Shown here: positions 36,240 to 45,139 of the stretch, one piece after another
How the letters are laid out: every line of letters begins with the position of its first letter
Position numbering within the stretch: the first letter of the stretch is position 1
NCBI GenBank assembly: GCA_017538365.1
Contig: JAFYIZ010000041.1
Span: 1-64,000 of the forward strand
Origin: a bacterium
GTDB lineage: Bacteria > UBP6 > UBA1177
Reading direction: 5' to 3'
Length of the DNA: 64,000 nucleotides
Notes under the pieces: generated by a model
Database searches by the model: none
Seen by the model: only the letters and a program-made list of their open reading frames with translations
Told to the model about the DNA's origin: nothing
Position numbers and translations under genes: made by a program

Positions 36240-37835
36240 TTATTTCGGAGCGATACCGGGTTTGCCTGCGACTTCATACCACTGGAAATTGTCTATGAGA
36301 ACCATACTATCCCAAATGTGGTCGTTCGTATCCCAAAGAGCCATTCTGAGTTTGAAATCTTCGCCCGGAACGATATTTCCGCGGACTTCGAGCCAGCCGG
36401 TAGCACCATGGGCATTTTCCATTGTAACAGCACCGATCACACCGCTCGGACATACATTCGGTGTAAAAGGAGTTCCCTTGAGTTCGTCATCGTTCTGGCA
36501 GCTCTGGTAAGCAGGTCTTGGACAGCAGACAGTGAAAAGACCCGATTTTGCAAGGTTTATGCCGAGCGGATTGCCTAGGCTGTCCATCGCGATATTTTTG
36601 TCAGCCGGATTCTGAAAATTCGGATCAGTCGATTGGAAAGCGGTATCAAGAAGCATTACGAAAAAGTCGTTGTACTGGCATACGAACTGCGGAAACTCAC
36701 TGCTGATGTAGAAAACATTCAAACCGAACGCCGCTGCATTTTTCGGAGCACGGATTTCAAGCTCAAGCATAACAGGATCATTTAACGGCGGTTTTCCGGG
36801 ATCGCTCGTCTGACCGCCTATGATTCCTCCGCCGCTGCATGCCGGCGAATCGGGGAAAGTCTGACCGCCGTTTGCACTAAACCAGTCTGCAGGTGCCTCG
36901 CTCTGAGTTTCGTTATTGACTGAAAATTCATCCTGACCGGCAGAGACCTTACCCGTTGAAAAAGCAAGGAATGAATTTCCCGCTTTCGGCTTCAAAACAT
37001 TGCCGTAGCCCGTAAGAACAGCGTGCTGCTGAGCCGGAATCGTCCCTTCGGTTCCGTCGGGAAAAAGGAGTTTTGCGCTTAACACACCGAACGTCTGGTT
37101 CTCAGTTACGGGGCAGAGGTCGATTGACTGAGCCATATCCACAGGATTTGTCGTATCAGCAGCGATACCGGTGTCGCATGCGGAAACAACTTCGTCGACC
37201 TGACCGTTGCAGTTGTCATCAACACCGTTTTCCGGCACTTCAAATGAAGAGGGATTGACTTTTTCAGGGTCACCGGTGCAGTCCCAACCTGTTTCGCAGC
37301 AGTCACCGCTGCAGTAAGTATAGCCGTCTCCGTCAATATCGACCGCGTTTTCAGGGGTTGTATCCTGACCGTCACAGTCCTGATCGATACCGTCATTGCA
37401 TATTTCAGTCTGCGGAATCACCTGTTCTCTGCATTCGCTCCAGTCAGTTCCGTCTTCGACACACTCTTTATAACCTTTTTTGCATATTCCGACACCGACT
37501 GTGCCGCTCGGACCTTCATAACATTCAGTGCGTTCTCCGGGAGTGCAGGTAACGTATATTCCGCCGGAACTCTGATTAGCGTCTTCATCAGGGTTCTGAG
37601 TGCCGTCAGCGGCACCTCCGTCAGGGTTTTCCCCGTCATGAGTGCCGCTGTTGTCGTCAGTTTTCCCGTCGTCTCCCGTTACATTTTCCGGGATACACTT
37701 GCCAAGTCCCTGATCGCAGATAAAGCCTGTTGCGCAGTCTTCATTCTGCTCGCAGTAATCATCATCGTCGCCGCCGCATGAAATCATGAACACAAGCGAC
37801 AAAAACATAATGGCAACCAGAGCAATTTTCTTCAT
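36240..37835 (-). CDS. Lipoprotein with MopE-type motifs and choice-of-anchor domain
   Basis: A 531-residue lipoprotein (lipobox VFMISC-GGDDDD). An EGF-like Cys stretch (CEQNEDCATGFICDQGLGKC) is followed by an acidic Asn/Gly linker. MopE-type metal-binding-like repeats follow (EICNDGIDQDCDGQDTTPENAVDIDGDGYTYC; GVDDNCNGQVDE), a hallmark of Myxococcota-like surface proteins. A ~300-residue choice-of-anchor (type L-like) domain ends NIVPGEDFKLRMALWDTNDHIWDSMVLIDNFQW. GGGAGG precedes the ATG. It lies 25 nt upstream of folP on the same strand, so folP may be co-transcribed. Confidence 0.88.
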   Translation of the reverse strand: MKKIALVAIMFLSLVFMISCGGDDDDYCEQNEDCATGFICDQGLGKCIPENVTGDDGKTDDNSGTHDGENPDGGAADGTQNPDEDANQSSGGIYVTCTPGERTECYEGPSGTVGVGICKKGYKECVEDGTDWSECREQVIPQTEICNDGIDQDCDGQDTTPENAVDIDGDGYTYCSGDCCETGWDCTGDPEKVNPSSFEVPENGVDDNCNGQVDEVVSACDTGIAADTTNPVDMAQSIDLCPVTENQTFGVLSAKLLFPDGTEGTIPAQQHAVLTGYGNVLKPKAGNSFLAFSTGKVSAGQDEFSVNNETQSEAPADWFSANGGQTFPDSPACSGGGIIGGQTSDPGKPPLNDPVMLELEIRAPKNAAAFGLNVFYISSEFPQFVCQYNDFFVMLLDTAFQSTDPNFQNPADKNIAMDSLGNPLGINLAKSGLFTVCCPRPAYQSCQNDDELKGTPFTPNVCPSGVIGAVTMENAHGATGWLEVRGNIVPGEDFKLRMALWDTNDHIWDSMVLIDNFQWYEVAGKPGIAPK

Positions 37836-37918
37836 TTCTGCCTCCCAAACAAAAAAATACCGAAAGATTTTACGGAGAAATCAATTTTATGCAATCAAAA
37901 AAACTGATGAATAAAAAT

Positions 37919-39610
37919 TCAGGCAGACTTTCTTCTGATCGGAATCTCAAGCACAAACGCCGCGCCGCCGAGTGTTGAATCTCCGACATAGAGCTTTCCG
38001 CCGGCTTCAGTCGCGAGTTTTCTCGAATGACTTAAGCCTATTCCCGTGCCGCCCGGTTTTTTGGTGTAGAAATTCTTGAATATCGTCTCACGCTCGCTCT
38101 GCGGAACACCGCGCCCAGAATCTTCGACCGAAATCACCGCAAAATTGCCGTTTTTTCCGATGTTCACTGCGATTTTTCCGCCGTTTTCAAGCTCTTCCCA
38201 TGCGTTTTTCAGCAGATTGAGCATGATTTCCTTGAACGACGAAAGCGAAATCGAGATCGAAAGCGGTTCGCACTTACCGACTGTAAGTTCGATATTTCTC
38301 TGCTTGAGTTCTGGAAGATGAAAAGAAAGGAACTCGACGAGATCCGTCGGAACTGAAACACCGCTGTCGTTCGCCCCGTTTTTGTTGTAGTTCACTTTTC
38401 CCATGTATTCGTTCGTGATCTGCTCGAGCCGCTCGACTTCCTTCACGACAAGAGAAAGGAGCTGCTTTTTTTCTTCAGGCTCGGTTTTACCGATATTTTC
38501 AAGCAGATAGTCGCTGTTCATCTTGATCGTGTTTAGCGGATTCCTGATTTCGTGAGTGATGCGCGCCGCCATTTCGCCGATCGAAGCGAGACGCTCGCTA
38601 TTGAGCAGTTTGCTCGAAAGCTCTTCAGACTTCGTTATATTCCTTATAATATAAAAGGTTTCGTTCTGTCCTAAAGAAACCGAAAGCTGATAAGTCTCTT
38701 CCCCGTTTACGAATTTGCCTTCTTTTCCGTCGGTTCCGACCTTGTCGAAAACGGTTTTCATCTCTTCGCCGATAAAAGACCCGTCCACGCCGAACCAATC
38801 CTTCATCGTCCTGTTCACGAAAGTAACACGCCCCGAAGCCGCAGCCGAAAGTCCTTCCGGAATGGCGTTGAGAAGATCCTCCTTTCTCTTTCCCACGATC
38901 TGTTCGCGGGCAAACTTCTTCCCTATTTCGTCGAGTTCGGCGCTTTTAGCTTCAGTCAGCTTTTTTATCTCTTCCGCAGCGGAAGAAGCCGAAGCGTTTT
39001 CACCCAAACCTATTAAAGAAAGCAGACCGGCGACACTTTTCCTCTTTTTTAAAAGCAGAACCGTCAGAATCACGTTTATCAGTAAAAAGAGAGCCGAAAC
39101 AGCTATAACGGTTTTGTTGATGAAATCCTGCCACACAAAGTAGCTGTACTGTAAAATGCCGAGTTTCTGCTTCGCAGCAAGGTCTGCCATATCCTTCAAA
39201 GTCGAAATGTCAGTCCGCAGAGAAGCGATTATGCGGGGTTTTTCCTCGGCAGGCGCCTCTGCAAGTTCCTCACCCTTAGCCGCAATTTTTGCTGAAAAAT
39301 CCTCAATCCTCGCAGAAAGACGTTCTCCGCTTTCATTCTTTATGAACGCGGCGTTTCTGCTTATTACGGACTGGATTTTTGTCTGCAGGAAATCATTGGG
39401 AAGAGCGTTTTCTTCCGATTTTTCGTACATGGAGGCCAAACTGTCGAGAGAATCGAGATCAGCCTTGAAACTGCCGGCATCGGCAAAAAAAGAAGTCTCT
39501 TTTTCTATCGAATGACCGAGAATGTTTGAATCGGTAAAATTGAAACAGACAAAAAGAAAGAGGAAAAACGAAAATAAAAGAGGTAAAAAAATTAGGAACT
39601 TATTCTTCAA
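37919..39610 (-). CDS. Membrane sensor histidine kinase
   Basis: The 563-residue product has two membrane helices (FLIFLPLLFSFFLFLFVCF; TVIAVSALFLLINVILTVLLL) flanking a ~140-residue helical sensor region. A PAS-like segment follows (LLNAIPEGLSAAASGRVTFVNRTMKDWFGVDG), then a HisKA domain with the phospho-acceptor in RITHEIRNPLNTIKMN. The ATPase domain has an N box (LLKNAWEEL), G1 (EDSGRGVP) and G2 (GGTGIGLSHSRKLA). No response regulator lies beside it, so its partner is elsewhere. TTG 39610 is chosen tentatively because it gives a compact signal anchor; GTG 39634 is an alternative with a poorer ribosome site. It overlaps the upstream LysM gene. Confidence 0.88.
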   Translation of the reverse strand: MKNKFLIFLPLLFSFFLFLFVCFNFTDSNILGHSIEKETSFFADAGSFKADLDSLDSLASMYEKSEENALPNDFLQTKIQSVISRNAAFIKNESGERLSARIEDFSAKIAAKGEELAEAPAEEKPRIIASLRTDISTLKDMADLAAKQKLGILQYSYFVWQDFINKTVIAVSALFLLINVILTVLLLKKRKSVAGLLSLIGLGENASASSAAEEIKKLTEAKSAELDEIGKKFAREQIVGKRKEDLLNAIPEGLSAAASGRVTFVNRTMKDWFGVDGSFIGEEMKTVFDKVGTDGKEGKFVNGEETYQLSVSLGQNETFYIIRNITKSEELSSKLLNSERLASIGEMAARITHEIRNPLNTIKMNSDYLLENIGKTEPEEKKQLLSLVVKEVERLEQITNEYMGKVNYNKNGANDSGVSVPTDLVEFLSFHLPELKQRNIELTVGKCEPLSISISLSSFKEIMLNLLKNAWEELENGGKIAVNIGKNGNFAVISVEDSGRGVPQSERETIFKNFYTKKPGGTGIGLSHSRKLATEAGGKLYVGDSTLGGAAFVLEIPIRRKSA

Positions 39611-40871
39611 TCTCGCCTGAGACCGCAGTGTCACCCGCTTCGAGAGCGGTGATGCTGTTTGTAATGATCGCTACTGAAGTTTTTTCTGCAACCTGAACGA
39701 CTACGAGCTCGCCGATCATTTCGTACGGAAGCCCTGCCGGAGAAGCTTTGCCTTCGAATTCCTTGAGACCGTCGCCCTTTCTGTAAACAGAGAGCATAAC
39801 GCCTTTTTCAACGCCGTCGTCGCTGCCTTTGTCAAGGTAAACGATGTAGTTCGGACCGTAGAAGAAAGTCGGGTCGTAACCGGTAAGAATCTTCGCCCTG
39901 ATGTCGGATGAAGGCTCGGTAACTTTTACGCTGTCTTCTGTTTCAACGTATTCGCGAACATAGAAACCACGCTCGATAGCGTCGTAAGACTTTATGATTT
40001 TGACAGTCGCAATCTGAGTATCTTTATCGTCTTTGTCGTCGTCTTTCTTCTTTTTGCCGATGTCGAGAACTTTGCCTCTGCCGACTATATCGACGATCGA
40101 ACCGATTTTGTCACCGGTGTCGGGATGTTTGATTTTCTCTTTGACGTGGATGATTTCAACGTAGTCGCCGATCTGGAAGTGAGGTTTTCCACCTTTTTTC
40201 TCTTCTTTGTCGTTGTCTTCTTCATCGTCGTCGCCAAGCTCTACATATACGTTGTCGCCGGTCGAAAGAAGTTCTTTCGGCTCGAAGGAAGCAACGATTT
40301 TCGCCATTTTCTCTTCTTCGGTGTTGCCGACAAAACCTTTCTGAACAACATCGAAAAGAGTGTCGTCGATCTGTTTGAATCTGTCGACTCTGTATTTTCC
40401 GCCGAGTTTTACGAAATTCTTGTAATTTTCCGGCGTAGCGTCAAGCGTTTTGCCTGTCTGTGCCAGAGAATCGGTTTCACCTTCGTCTTCGTATTCAGCG
40501 CTGTAGCCTTCTTCGCCGTTTTCACCGTTTTCAGCATACGCATTGGTACCTTCTTCACCTGGCATCATCATTTCGCCTGTCTGACGGAAGGAGATTTTGT
40601 CGCCGGGATAAATTCTGTGCGGGTTCTGGATCTGCGGGTTAAGCGACCAGACTTTCGGCCAGTACCACGGGCTTTTGAGCTCTTTTTCGCTTATATCCCA
40701 AAGCGTGTCGCCGGGAACGACTTCATAAGTTTCGGGAGCTGAATTGAGATCAACGTTGTCGAGATTGATAAAATCGGGAACCGGAACTTCTTCCGCGCTT
40801 GCCGGTGGAACTTCTTCGGCAAACATCAGAGTCGAAAACATCAAAATGAAAGCAAAAATCATCGTTTTCAT
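39600..40871 (-). CDS. Exported LysM-domain protein
   Basis: A 423-residue product with a signal peptide (IFAFILMFSTLMFA-EE) and a LysM domain at about residues 46-93 (YEVVPGDTLWDISEKELKSPWYWPKVWSLNPQIQNPHRIYPGDKISF). The Trp-rich insert resembles YgaU/LysM variants that bind peptidoglycan. The remaining ~320 residues include two very acidic/Lys-rich linkers (DDDEEDNDKEEKKGG; KKKKDDDKDDKD) and beta segments with no named family. The start at 40871 follows TAAGGAGTTCCCG. A consensus-like promoter lies at 40920-40947, so this is the first gene of a unit that includes the histidine kinase. Confidence 0.9.
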   Translation of the reverse strand: MKTMIFAFILMFSTLMFAEEVPPASAEEVPVPDFINLDNVDLNSAPETYEVVPGDTLWDISEKELKSPWYWPKVWSLNPQIQNPHRIYPGDKISFRQTGEMMMPGEEGTNAYAENGENGEEGYSAEYEDEGETDSLAQTGKTLDATPENYKNFVKLGGKYRVDRFKQIDDTLFDVVQKGFVGNTEEEKMAKIVASFEPKELLSTGDNVYVELGDDDEEDNDKEEKKGGKPHFQIGDYVEIIHVKEKIKHPDTGDKIGSIVDIVGRGKVLDIGKKKKDDDKDDKDTQIATVKIIKSYDAIERGFYVREYVETEDSVKVTEPSSDIRAKILTGYDPTFFYGPNYIVYLDKGSDDGVEKGVMLSVYRKGDGLKEFEGKASPAGLPYEMIGELVVVQVAEKTSVAIITNSITALEAGDTAVSGEIEE

Positions 40872-40919
40872 CGGGAACTCCTTATATCTTATTATAAGAC
40901 AAAACAAAATAGCCGTGCT

Positions 40920-40947
40920 ATATTACGCAAAAACGCTATTTTGTCAA
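40920..40947 (-). promoter_or_regulatory. Strong sigma70-type promoter for the LysM-histidine kinase unit
   Basis: Read on the minus strand: TTGACA (40947-40942), a 16-nt spacer and TAATAT (40925-40920), about 50 nt upstream of the ATG at 40871. Confidence 0.7.
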
Positions 40948-41015
40948 TTTAATTAAATACAATCCGCTGAAAACATGAGATTTTTCGATTTTCAAAGCAG
41001 AAAAAGCACCGCAAA

Positions 41016-41044
41016 TTTCCAATTTTTTACCGTTTCCATATAAT
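41016..41044 (+). promoter_or_regulatory. Candidate promoter for the metallo-hydrolase gene
   Basis: TTTCCA (41016-41021), a 17-nt spacer and a perfect TATAAT (41039-41044), 28 nt upstream of the start. It is divergent from the LysM promoter. Confidence 0.45.
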
Positions 41045-41071
41045 TTTCCGGCTTGATTTCAGGAGGTGAAA

Positions 41072-41704
41072 ATGGAAATCCTAAAAATGCCCGTCGCTCC
41101 CATCGGAGCTAACTGTTACATCGTTTCGGAAGCGAATGTTGCATTCATAATCGATCCCGGAGGCGATGCCGGAAAAATCATAAGAGCCGCAAAAAATTTC
41201 GATGTGTGCTATATTCTGCTGACACATGCCCATTTTGACCACATCGGCGGACTCAACGACGTAAAAGAGGCGTTTCCCGAAGCAAAAACCGCAGTCCACA
41301 AACTTGAAAAAGAGTGGCTTTATTCGGCAGAGCTCAACCTTTCGGAAAATTTCGGCTTCGATTCCGTCTACGAACAGAATGTAGACATCGAACTTGAAGA
41401 CGGCATGACGCTTGATTTCGCCGGAACAAAAATCAAAGTCCTTCACACACCGGGGCACACACCTGGAAGCACCTGCTTTTACATCGAAAATTCAGGGAAA
41501 CCCGTTCTTTTTTCGGGCGACACGCTTTTCCAAAGCAGTATCGGGCGTACCGATTTTCCGGGCGGTTCAGGCAGAAAAATAGTCGAAAGCATCAAAAACA
41601 AACTGCTGCCCCTTCCCGATGAAACCGTTGTTTACCCTGGGCATGACGAAAACACTTCGATCGCACTTGAAAAAAAGCTCAACCCGTTTCTGAACCGCAG
41701 TTGA
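41072..41704 (+). CDS. Metallo-beta-lactamase-fold hydrolase, glyoxalase-II-like
   Basis: A 210-residue cytoplasmic hydrolase of the short glyoxalase-II/YcbL type. Metal-ligand motifs are complete: THAHFDHIGG (HxHxDH), LHTPGHTPGS, FSGDTLF and VYPGHDENTS. Such enzymes hydrolyse S-lactoylglutathione or other thioesters; the substrate here is not predictable. ATG 41072 follows AGGAGGTGAA; a GTG 6 nt upstream is in frame but lies within the ribosome site. Confidence 0.93.
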   Translation: MEILKMPVAPIGANCYIVSEANVAFIIDPGGDAGKIIRAAKNFDVCYILLTHAHFDHIGGLNDVKEAFPEAKTAVHKLEKEWLYSAELNLSENFGFDSVYEQNVDIELEDGMTLDFAGTKIKVLHTPGHTPGSTCFYIENSGKPVLFSGDTLFQSSIGRTDFPGGSGRKIVESIKNKLLPLPDETVVYPGHDENTSIALEKKLNPFLNRS

Positions 41705-41767
41705 TTTTGATTTGAAAAGAAATTACGATTATCCGTGAAATTTAATGTTTTTTTTGAGAGGGGTCCG

Positions 41768-44008
41768 ATGAAAAAAATTACCGTTATCCTGCTTTTATCC
41801 GCACTCATTCTGATTTTTTCCGCCTGCAGCGGTTCTTCAAAAAACAAGGAAAAAAGAGAAGAAGGAACTATTTACGGCAGATGTTACGAAAACGGCACCT
41901 GCAACGAAGGGCTTACATGCGACACTGAAAACAATGTCTGCATAAGAGATAACGGGCAACAGACAACCGACTCAGACAATACTGACTCAACTTCAGACAA
42001 TGATTCGGACATTGCTCCGACAACTGATAACGGCGATTCCGCTGATGATTCAGACGATTCAACGCCTGAAGAAGAGGAAACAGACACCGAAGTCACTGTA
42101 AAGGCCACCAGTTTCGGAAATATCTGCACGGGTCAGGAGGGATGTTTCGACAATGAAGACGATTTGAAGAAATGTCCGTCCGAAGGCTCGGATTTTTACG
42201 GTCAGGATTCGCAATACGCCTCAAAAGGATTGTGCGTTCCGCAGAAATTTTCTACCGACAGGACAGTTAAAGACGAAAAAATCGTTATTGACGAAAACAC
42301 CGGTACCCAGTGGCAGTATACAATACCGGAAGAAGAATTCTCTCTGGAAGATGCTGAAGAATACTGTGAAAACCTGGTCTACGGAGGCTACAGCGACTGG
42401 AGAGTACCGTATCTGATCGAAACAGTGAGCCTGTTCCATGACAGTCAAATAAACTGGAAATATTTTCCTTTGCCCGAGTCCGAAAACGTCATCTATATGT
42501 GGAGCAGAAATTTTGTCGGTAATTTTTTAGTCAGCATGTTCTTCGGCGAGACAATAGCACAATACGACAGAGACAATAAAGCTCTGATCCGCTGCGCCAG
42601 AGGCGATACTCTTATGAAATTAAGTTACCTTGCAACTGCCAAGGCGGCAAACGGCGATCTCATTGTAAGGGATACCGCGACAGATCTGATCTGGCAATAC
42701 GGATATGTTTCCGGCAAAACATGGCAGGAAGCCCTTGAATACTGCGAAAATCTTGAATATGCAGGCTACAGCGATTGGAGACTGCCGAATAAAAACGAAC
42801 TAATCTCTCTCGAATATTCCGGCTATCTGTACTACGGATCATCGACAACGTTTCCGAACACGCAATCACTAACTTTATGGTCATCGACCACCGCTCCACA
42901 ATACTACTATGAATCATCTCTAAAAAGAGACCATGCATTCTCAGTGGATTTCGGAACAACCGAATTGATTCACAGCAGTAAAAGTCTTAAGAACTCTGTC
43001 CGCTGCGTCCGACACCCGACAAAACCCGCTATGGACAACGAACCGGCTGCAGAAAAGTCTGTGACTATCGGAAATATCTGCACGGGAATCAAAAAATGCT
43101 ACAAAACTCCTCTTTATGAAGCTGTTGCAAACGGTGAACTCTTTCAATCGTCAGAAATACCGTGCGATTACGGAGAGGCAAGAGGACAGGATGCACAGCA
43201 GGCTGCAAAAGGAGTCTGTCTTCCCCAAAGTTTTTCCATTGACGACACCACGGTTGAAAACGAAAAAATCGTAGTTGACAACAACACGGGGCTTCAGTGG
43301 CAGCAGACCTTTTCCGAAAGAATATACTATTCAGAAGCAGACAAATATTGCGCTGAACTAAGTTACGGAGGTCATGATGACTGGAGACTTCCGACTATTC
43401 AGGAATTGGCTTCGATTATTGACAACTCCAGAGTTGCTCCGGCAATGGATACCGATTATTTTCCGGATAGTAGCCAAGATTTCTACTTCTGGACATCTTC
43501 ACCCTATACCGGCGAACACAATAATTACACGTGGAGCATGAATTTTAATTACGGAGGCATATCCGACCAACAGAAAAACAGCACAAATTTTGTCAGATGC
43601 GTCAGAGGCGAAAAACTGGCTGTAAATTCGTTCAAGCCCTTGGTAAAAAAAGGAGATCTCATAATCAAAGACACTCTGTCAGGACTTGTCTGGGCGGCTG
43701 ATTACACCGGAACACTTTATTGGACTGAAGCCCTTGCCTACTGCAACGATCTTGATTACGCAGGATATACGGACTGGCGGCTTCCCAACAAAAACGAGCT
43801 TCTATCTCTTGTGAACTACGATAAAATCGATCCGGCGTCTGATTTTCCCGAATTACCTGCTGAAAAGCTATGGTCTTCATCTCCCTTCGATGATTCCTAC
43901 GATTCAGATTATTACTTTCTGGAAGCTTTTACGATGAGATTCTATATGGGCTATTCTTCCTTTGATAGCGTCACCACCCCATTGCTTTTTGCAATCTGCG
44001 TAAGATAA
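41768..44008 (+). CDS. Lipoprotein with four DUF1566 (Lcl-type) domains
   Basis: A 746-residue lipoprotein (lipobox LIFSAC-SGS). An EGF-like Cys stretch (CYENGTCNEGLTCDTENNVC) and an acidic Asp/Ser/Thr linker are followed by four DUF1566-type domains. Each has the pattern W...EAxxYCxxLxYxGYxDWRLPxxxEL...LWSSS...xxVRCVR, at about residues 165-280, 285-415, 425-615 and 620-746. Modules 1 and 3 share a FGNICTG-type leader and a VENEKIVVDNNTG-type motif, and 2 and 4 share GDLIxxDTxxxLxW, so the set looks like a duplicated pair. The fold is related to C-type lectin and FGE-like modules and may bind ligand; role unknown. The start follows GAGGGGTCCG. Confidence 0.88.
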   Translation: MKKITVILLLSALILIFSACSGSSKNKEKREEGTIYGRCYENGTCNEGLTCDTENNVCIRDNGQQTTDSDNTDSTSDNDSDIAPTTDNGDSADDSDDSTPEEEETDTEVTVKATSFGNICTGQEGCFDNEDDLKKCPSEGSDFYGQDSQYASKGLCVPQKFSTDRTVKDEKIVIDENTGTQWQYTIPEEEFSLEDAEEYCENLVYGGYSDWRVPYLIETVSLFHDSQINWKYFPLPESENVIYMWSRNFVGNFLVSMFFGETIAQYDRDNKALIRCARGDTLMKLSYLATAKAANGDLIVRDTATDLIWQYGYVSGKTWQEALEYCENLEYAGYSDWRLPNKNELISLEYSGYLYYGSSTTFPNTQSLTLWSSTTAPQYYYESSLKRDHAFSVDFGTTELIHSSKSLKNSVRCVRHPTKPAMDNEPAAEKSVTIGNICTGIKKCYKTPLYEAVANGELFQSSEIPCDYGEARGQDAQQAAKGVCLPQSFSIDDTTVENEKIVVDNNTGLQWQQTFSERIYYSEADKYCAELSYGGHDDWRLPTIQELASIIDNSRVAPAMDTDYFPDSSQDFYFWTSSPYTGEHNNYTWSMNFNYGGISDQQKNSTNFVRCVRGEKLAVNSFKPLVKKGDLIIKDTLSGLVWAADYTGTLYWTEALAYCNDLDYAGYTDWRLPNKNELLSLVNYDKIDPASDFPELPAEKLWSSSPFDDSYDSDYYFLEAFTMRFYMGYSSFDSVTTPLLFAICVR

Positions 44009-44064
44009 ACAAAATTTTACTTAAAAAAATCTTTTGCTACTATGCGCCGTTTTTTGGAGGCGAA

Positions 44065-44946
44065 ATGGAACACCTTGACCGCCTTGAGGCGACTTCGATC
44101 CACATCATCAGAGAATCTTACGCGAATTTTAAAAATCTCGGCATGCTCTGGTCAATCGGAAAGGACAGCACTGTTCTGCTCTGGCTTGTGAAAAAGGCGT
44201 TTTTCGGTCACGTTCCCTTTCCGCTCATCCACATCGACACGCACTACAAAATTCCCGAAATGATCGAATACCGCGACCACCTCACAAAGGAGTGGCACCT
44301 GAACATGGTTGTCGGAGTAAACGAGGAAGCTCTTGCGCAGAAGGCGACTTTCCCCGACGGAAACGTTGACAGAATCACGTGCTGCCGCAACCTCAAGACT
44401 CAGGCACTCAAGGCAACGCTTGACGGCACAGGGAAAAGATACGTTTTCAATCACGCGAAAGGCTGCTACGAAATCGACAAATCGCACGAAGCCTTCACCG
44501 CAATAATCTTAGGAATCAGAAGCGACGAGGAAGGAAGCCGCTCGAAAGAACGCTACTTCTCGCCGCGAAACGCATCGAATGAATGGAATATCGGCGACCA
44601 GCCGCCCGAATTCTGGAATCAGTTCAAAACCGATTTCGCGCCGGGAACACACTTGAGGATTCATCCGCTTCTCGACTGGACGGAACTCAACATCTGGGAA
44701 TATATCGAGCGTGAAAAAATCCCGACAGTTTCGCTTTACTACGATCACGGCGAGGGAAAAAGATACCGCTCGCTCGGCTGCTATCCGTGCACATTCCCGG
44801 TCGAAAGCACAGCAAAAAATGTTTCCGAAATAATCGAAGAACTCAAAAGCGGAAAGTTCGCCAAAATCGCGGAACGCTCAGGCAGGGCGCAGGATAAAGA
44901 CGACGGCGGAGGATTGGAAACTCTCCGGAAAGACGGCTATATGTAG
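44065..44946 (+). CDS. cysD: Sulfate adenylyltransferase subunit 2
   Basis: CysD, with the GTPase CysN, makes adenylylsulfate from ATP and sulfate. The 293-residue product matches CysD closely: HIIRESYANFKNLGMLWSIGKDSTVLL (PP-loop), FPLIHIDTHYKIPEMIEYRDH, RSDEEGSRSKERYFSPR, HPLLDWTELNIWEYIEREKIP, RYRSLGCYPCTFPVES and ERSGRAQDKDDGGGLE. GGAGGC precedes the ATG. No cysN is found in the window; cysC is 10 kb away on the other strand. The last codons and stop lie in one arm of a perfect 16-bp hairpin. Confidence 0.94.
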   Translation: MEHLDRLEATSIHIIRESYANFKNLGMLWSIGKDSTVLLWLVKKAFFGHVPFPLIHIDTHYKIPEMIEYRDHLTKEWHLNMVVGVNEEALAQKATFPDGNVDRITCCRNLKTQALKATLDGTGKRYVFNHAKGCYEIDKSHEAFTAIILGIRSDEEGSRSKERYFSPRNASNEWNIGDQPPEFWNQFKTDFAPGTHLRIHPLLDWTELNIWEYIEREKIPTVSLYYDHGEGKRYRSLGCYPCTFPVESTAKNVSEIIEELKSGKFAKIAERSGRAQDKDDGGGLETLRKDGYM

Positions 44947-44959
44947 CCGTCTTTCCGGA
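44924..44959 (+). repeat. Perfect 16-bp inverted repeat across the cysD stop
   Basis: Bases 44924-44939 (TCCGGAAAGACGGCTA) pair perfectly with 44944-44959 around a TATG loop. There is no T-tract on either side, so it is not a classical intrinsic terminator; it may stabilise the 3' end of the mRNA. Confidence 0.85.
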
Positions 44960-44964
44960 ATGAT

Positions 44965-45028
44965 GCCGCCGAAATCCTATCGGGATCACGACGGCGGCAA
45001 CCGAAATCACGGAATACCGAAATCACGG
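44965..45028 (+). repeat. Tandem stem-loop and CCGAAATCACGG direct repeats
   Basis: GCCGCCG (44965-44971) pairs with CGGCGGC (44992-44998), with an inner ATCC-TATC-GGAT stem. CCGAAATCACGG then occurs at 45001-45012 and 45017-45028, and a diverged copy starts at 44969. It occupies the gap between cysD and the lysine aminotransferase gene. Confidence 0.75.
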
Positions 45029-45139
45029 GATCTCGAAATTTTTATTGCATTAAATTAAAAAAAAGATTATCTCTCTGCCGTAAATTGTTTTCTGAAATTT
45101 GGTGTCCCGTTTTTTTTAATATTTTTTTAGGAGTGAAAA

